Shown: positions 61,098-64,000 of the stretch, piece after piece
Numbering within the stretch: the first letter of the stretch is position 1
Layout of the letters: each line of letters begins with the position of its first letter
From: Streptomyces nymphaeiformis
Lineage (GTDB): Bacteria > Actinomycetota > Actinomycetes > Streptomycetales > Streptomycetaceae
Length of the DNA: 64,000 bases
Assembly (NCBI RefSeq): GCF_014203895.1
Contig: NZ_JACHJY010000001.1
Location: 310,001 to 374,000, forward strand
Reading direction: 5' to 3'
The notes under the pieces: model-generated
The model's database searches: none
Told to the model about the DNA's origin: nothing
Seen by the model: the letters and a program-made list of their open reading frames with translations, nothing else
Position numbers and translations under genes: made by a program

Positions 61098-62417
61098 CTA
61101 CCTCTTGACGCGAACGGTCTTGGTGGAGCGGGTCTCGAGTGTCATCTCGTCCGCTTCCGCGACCTTCGCCTTCAAACGCACAGTACCGGTCGCCGCGTCG
61201 ACGACGTCGACCACCTTCGAAAGCAGTTTCGCGGTATCCGCGTTGCCGGAGGCCGCCGCCAGCTGCACGGCACGGCCCAGTTTGGCCGTCGCACCGTCAC
61301 GATCGCCCGATTTGCGGGCGTCCAGGCCCTGCTGGATGACGTCCGCCAGCTCGGCCTGGCCCGTGTAGTGCGCGACCTGCGGGTTGATCGACGTCGACAT
61401 CGCGAGGTCGTCCGTCCACACCGCCCGTACCAGCCCTTGAGACAGCGGGCGGGGATCGCCGCCCGCCGGGTCCGGGGCGAGCAGGGAGACCCGGGCGGCC
61501 AGCATCTCCTGGCCGACCGAGGCCTGCGGGACCCGCACGCTCACGTGGTAGTCGCGGGACTCGTCGCCCCACGAGCCCGTCGGGTAGTCCCCGGCGCGCG
61601 GTCCGACCTCGGTGCGCCGCCCGGTCAGGTCCTCGACGGCCGGCGCCACCTGCTTCACGAACATGATCTCGACCCCGACCGGGGTCCACAGGCGCAGCGC
61701 GACGTCCGCCACGCCCTTGCCCATCGCGTGCTCCATCATCGCCGTGAAGTCGGCGGCGAGCCCGGCCGGGTCGGCGACGATGTCGGCGGTGCCGAGGAGC
61801 GCCGAGGCGATCCCGGTGACCTCCTTGACCTCCCAGTCGGTGCCGACCCCGCGCGCGTCGCAGGTGAACCGGCCCGCGCAGGCGTCGAGCGCGGCCCGCA
61901 GCTCCTCCGGCGACTCGTGCTCGTTGCGGCCGTCGGTGAGCAGGATGCCGTGCCGGATGGTGAGCGCGGTGGAGGAGAGCAGCCGGTCCGCGAGGCGCAG
62001 CCAGGTGCCGATCGCCGTGCCGCCGCCCGCGGAGAGCCGGCGCAGCGCCTCCTTGGCCTCGGCTCGGGTCCGGGCGTCGGCGACGGCGAGGCCGCCGTTC
62101 CCCGGGTAGACCTCCTTCGCGACGTGCGTCCCGGCGACGACGGCGAAGTGCGTGCCGTCGCGCAGGGTGTCGACGGCGGCGGCGGTCGCCTCCCGGGCGC
62201 CGCGCATCTTGGTCGCGGGGTAGTCCATCGAGCCGGAGCAGTCGACCATGATCACGACACCGGCCGGTCCGCCGCCCGCGAACCCGCCGGTGGTGCCGCC
62301 CCCGGTCGAGGTGACCGTGACGATCGCGCTGACGTCCCGGCCGCCCTCCGGCAGGAACTCGTTCTGGTAGACGTCCACCGAGAACTGGGGCACGGTCGAC
62401 TTGGAGAAGTTCGCCAT
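61098..62417 (-). CDS. von Willebrand factor A domain protein
   Basis: 439 residues. MIDAS motif VVIMVDCSGSMDYPATKM (D-x-S-x-S) near residue 50, with later LSAGGGTAIGTWL (Thr) and ILLTDGRNEHES (Asp) completing the metal site. The C-terminal third is alpha-helical (HYTGQAELADVIQQGLDARKSGDRDGATAKLGRAVQLAAASG). ATG at 62417 with AGGAG 10 nt upstream. It resembles VWA proteins that sit with FHA, PP2C and PknG-like kinase genes; the four probably form one Ser/Thr phosphosignalling unit. Confidence 0.92.
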   Translation of the reverse strand: MANFSKSTVPQFSVDVYQNEFLPEGGRDVSAIVTVTSTGGGTTGGFAGGGPAGVVIMVDCSGSMDYPATKMRGAREATAAAVDTLRDGTHFAVVAGTHVAKEVYPGNGGLAVADARTRAEAKEALRRLSAGGGTAIGTWLRLADRLLSSTALTIRHGILLTDGRNEHESPEELRAALDACAGRFTCDARGVGTDWEVKEVTGIASALLGTADIVADPAGLAADFTAMMEHAMGKGVADVALRLWTPVGVEIMFVKQVAPAVEDLTGRRTEVGPRAGDYPTGSWGDESRDYHVSVRVPQASVGQEMLAARVSLLAPDPAGGDPRPLSQGLVRAVWTDDLAMSTSINPQVAHYTGQAELADVIQQGLDARKSGDRDGATAKLGRAVQLAAASGNADTAKLLSKVVDVVDAATGTVRLKAKVAEADEMTLETRSTKTVRVKR

Positions 62418-62481
62418 CTGTTTTCGGCTCCTACGCGACAGACGCAACAACGGTGAAGGGGACGGGGATCGGCGACCGCTC

Positions 62482-63885
62482 TCAGGCGGATCCTGCCCCT
62501 TGCGGCGTGACGGTGAACGGGACGAGCGCGACCGTGATGTTGTCGTGGCCTCCGCCGTCCAGGGCGTGGCCGACCAGGACCTGGGCGCCGTGCAGCAGCC
62601 GGTCCGCGGCGTCCGCCGGGACGACCCGGGCCATGTCCTCCGCGGCCTCGGCATAGTTCCACAGGCCGTCCGTGCAGACCACCACCACACCGGAACGGTC
62701 CGGCTTGAACGCGGCCGTGTGCGGGTCCAGTTCGTACGAGTCGGCGCCGAGCCAGCCGGTGATCGCGTGGGCGCGCTCGTCCGCGTACGCCTCGGCCTCG
62801 TTCATCAGGCCCGCCGCGACCATCTGCGCCGCCCACGAGTCGTCCTCGGTGAGCCGGGCCGGCGGGGCGCTGCGGTCGTCCGGCACCCAGTAGGCGCGGC
62901 TGTCGCCGACCCAGCCCACGACGAGCAGGCCCGAGGCGACGACGGAGCCGACGATGGTGCAGGCCGGAGCGTTGCGGTGGCGGTGCGGGTCGTGCTCCGC
63001 GCCGTCCTGGCCGGGCTCCTCCGCAAGGGAGTTGACGGCCTCGGCGGCGGCCACGATCGCCTCGTGCATCGCCTGCTGCGGGTGCGCGCCCCGGGGCAGC
63101 GCGGCGAGCAGCGAGGCGCCGGCGGCCTCGGCCGCGGCGGCGGAGGCCTCGTCGGGGCGGGTCGCCGAGGAGACGCCGTCGCAGACGATCGCGAGGGTGG
63201 CGGGGGAGCCGTCGGGCAGGGTGGTCGACGCGACGGCGAACGCGTCCTCGTTGCGGTGGTGGCGCAGCCCGCGGTCGCTGACGGCGGCGACGCCGGAGAG
63301 CTCCCGCTCCGTGTGGTCGCGCTCGTGCGGCTGGGCGTGCCCGCAGTTCTCGCAGTACCCGTCGGTGTCCACCCGCCCGGCCCGGCAGGCCACGCAGAGC
63401 GCGGCGGAGGGGGCGGCGGCGGGGGCCGTGGGCGCCGCGGCGGCCGGCTCCGGGGCCGGGTCGGCCCGTACGGCCGTACGGGGATCGGGCGCGGCCAGCT
63501 CGAAGTCGCCGTCGGGCGTGGGGGATCCGACGGCGTGGGGCGCGGGCGCCGGGGGCCCGCCGGGTGCCGGGGCGGGCGCCCCGCTCTCCGCCGGGGCCGG
63601 GCCGTCCGTGCGGACCTCCATCGTCGGCAGGTCGCGGCCGCCGGAGTCGGTGCCCGGGAGGTCGCCCGGGTGCTGGGTCATGGTCGAGAGCGAGCCTGGA
63701 TCGCGGGGCGGGGCGTCCGGCCAGGTCACGATCGCCACGGTCGGGCGGTCGGCACCGCCCTCGGCGGCGGGCACGGCCGACAGGTCGTAGCCGCACGCCC
63801 CGCAGAACCGGTCACCCGACTCCAGCGGCTCCGCGCAGCCAGGGCAGGCGGCGAGTCCGTGCGACGGCTTCGGCTTCTGGGACAT
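62482..63885 (-). CDS. PP2C-family Ser/Thr phosphatase with zinc ribbons
   Basis: 467 residues from the ATG at 63885. The N-terminal zinc ribbon CPGCAEPLESGDRFCGACGYDL is followed by a Pro/Ala linker with short acidic motifs, and a second ribbon CVACRAGRVDTDGYCENCGH. The PP2C domain has VSDRGLRHHRNEDAFAV, IVCDGVSSATRPDEAS (metal-binding D-G), VGWVGDSRAYWV, TEDDSWAAQMV, VVVCTDGLWNYAE, and GGHDNITVALV (final metal Asp). It removes phosphate from Ser/Thr targets, likely those of the upstream kinase. It starts 2 nt after the kinase stop. Confidence 0.93.
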   Translation of the reverse strand: MSQKPKPSHGLAACPGCAEPLESGDRFCGACGYDLSAVPAAEGGADRPTVAIVTWPDAPPRDPGSLSTMTQHPGDLPGTDSGGRDLPTMEVRTDGPAPAESGAPAPAPGGPPAPAPHAVGSPTPDGDFELAAPDPRTAVRADPAPEPAAAAPTAPAAAPSAALCVACRAGRVDTDGYCENCGHAQPHERDHTERELSGVAAVSDRGLRHHRNEDAFAVASTTLPDGSPATLAIVCDGVSSATRPDEASAAAAEAAGASLLAALPRGAHPQQAMHEAIVAAAEAVNSLAEEPGQDGAEHDPHRHRNAPACTIVGSVVASGLLVVGWVGDSRAYWVPDDRSAPPARLTEDDSWAAQMVAAGLMNEAEAYADERAHAITGWLGADSYELDPHTAAFKPDRSGVVVVCTDGLWNYAEAAEDMARVVPADAADRLLHGAQVLVGHALDGGGHDNITVALVPFTVTPQGAGSA

Positions 63886-63887
63886 CC

Positions 63888-64000
63888 TCACACCCACGTC
63901 CGGGGGCGGAAGCGGTTGGCCCGCTCCACCAGTTCGATCCTCTCCTCGCCGCGCTGGGCGAGCCGGGCGAGCACCCGGTACGAGCGTTCGAGGCCGAAGC
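63888..64000 (-). CDS. C-terminal end of PknG-like Ser/Thr kinase (partial)
   Basis: The minus strand is open from the window edge and ends in TGA at 63888-63890. The visible 36 residues read FGLERSYRVLARLAQRGEERIELVERANRFRPRTWV, the typical end of the TPR-containing C-terminal region of PknG-like kinases (ERxxLVDxANxxRPRTWx). The kinase domain lies outside the window. Gene order kinase-PP2C-VWA-FHA supports the call. Confidence 0.65.
   Translation of the reverse strand, partial: FGLERSYRVLARLAQRGEERIELVERANRFRPRTWV

Overview
The window is high-GC actinobacterial DNA. Codon third positions are overwhelmingly G/C, GTG and TTG starts with purine-rich ribosome sites are common, and the SARP/AfsR-type regulators, LAETG-anchored thioester protein and FHA/VWA/PP2C module all point to Streptomyces or a close relative. 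All calls come from reading the sequence; no database search was run.

Left edge (1-4.9 kb): the end of an esterase-like phytase-family gene, two divergent IucA/IucC-type siderophore (NIS) synthetases, the second carrying an in-frame 18-bp tandem repeat, and a divergent PhzF-family protein.

Biosynthetic region (about 4.9-29.6 kb): a phenazine cluster built around a bidirectional promoter at 15.14-15.40 kb. Leftward run phzC-phzD-phzE-aroK-transketolase-aroA-FAD monooxygenase-aroC, tightly packed and mostly overlapping. Rightward run phzB-YdhR-like-phzF-phzG-PhzS-like monooxygenase-SnoaL-like. The cluster therefore encodes its own erythrose-4-phosphate and shikimate supply (tkt, DAHP synthase, aroK, aroA, aroC, and aroB at 28.5 kb) plus the phenazine core enzymes. 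To the right are a transposase-like protein that appears to lack its first catalytic aspartate, a GAF/PucR-type regulator, a methyltransferase, a fused aminodeoxychorismate synthase, and a divergent XRE regulator/MFS exporter pair with a palindromic operator.

Regulatory and secretion region (29.8-39.9 kb): a small TTA-containing gene, a short SARP, a 994-residue AfsR-like SARP-NB-ARC-TPR regulator, a tiny exported peptide, a secreted subtilisin with three P-domains, a secreted phospholipase A2 fused to YD-repeat-like sequence, and a lipoprotein. Three promoters here (SARP, peptide, phospholipase) share the same architecture: three 7-mers at 11-bp steps, then 8 nt, then a -10 box. This is the classical SARP-site geometry and defines a probable local regulon.

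Relic island (39.9-41.2 kb): a frameshifted tyrosine recombinase tail, an ArsI/CadI tail and a GNAT tail next to tRNA-Arg(UCU), the scar of a decayed integrative element with arsenic genes.

Right part (41.5-64 kb): mostly housekeeping-type genes: two dynamin-like GTPases, a second-type SSB, a thioester-domain surface protein, ABC-F protein EttA, a thioesterase/hypothetical/GNAT operon ending in stacked tandem repeats, a MacB-like ABC exporter with two FtsX permeases, truncated haemoglobin, a PCMT-like methyltransferase, and an FHA-VWA-PP2C-kinase phosphosignalling module that runs off the right edge.
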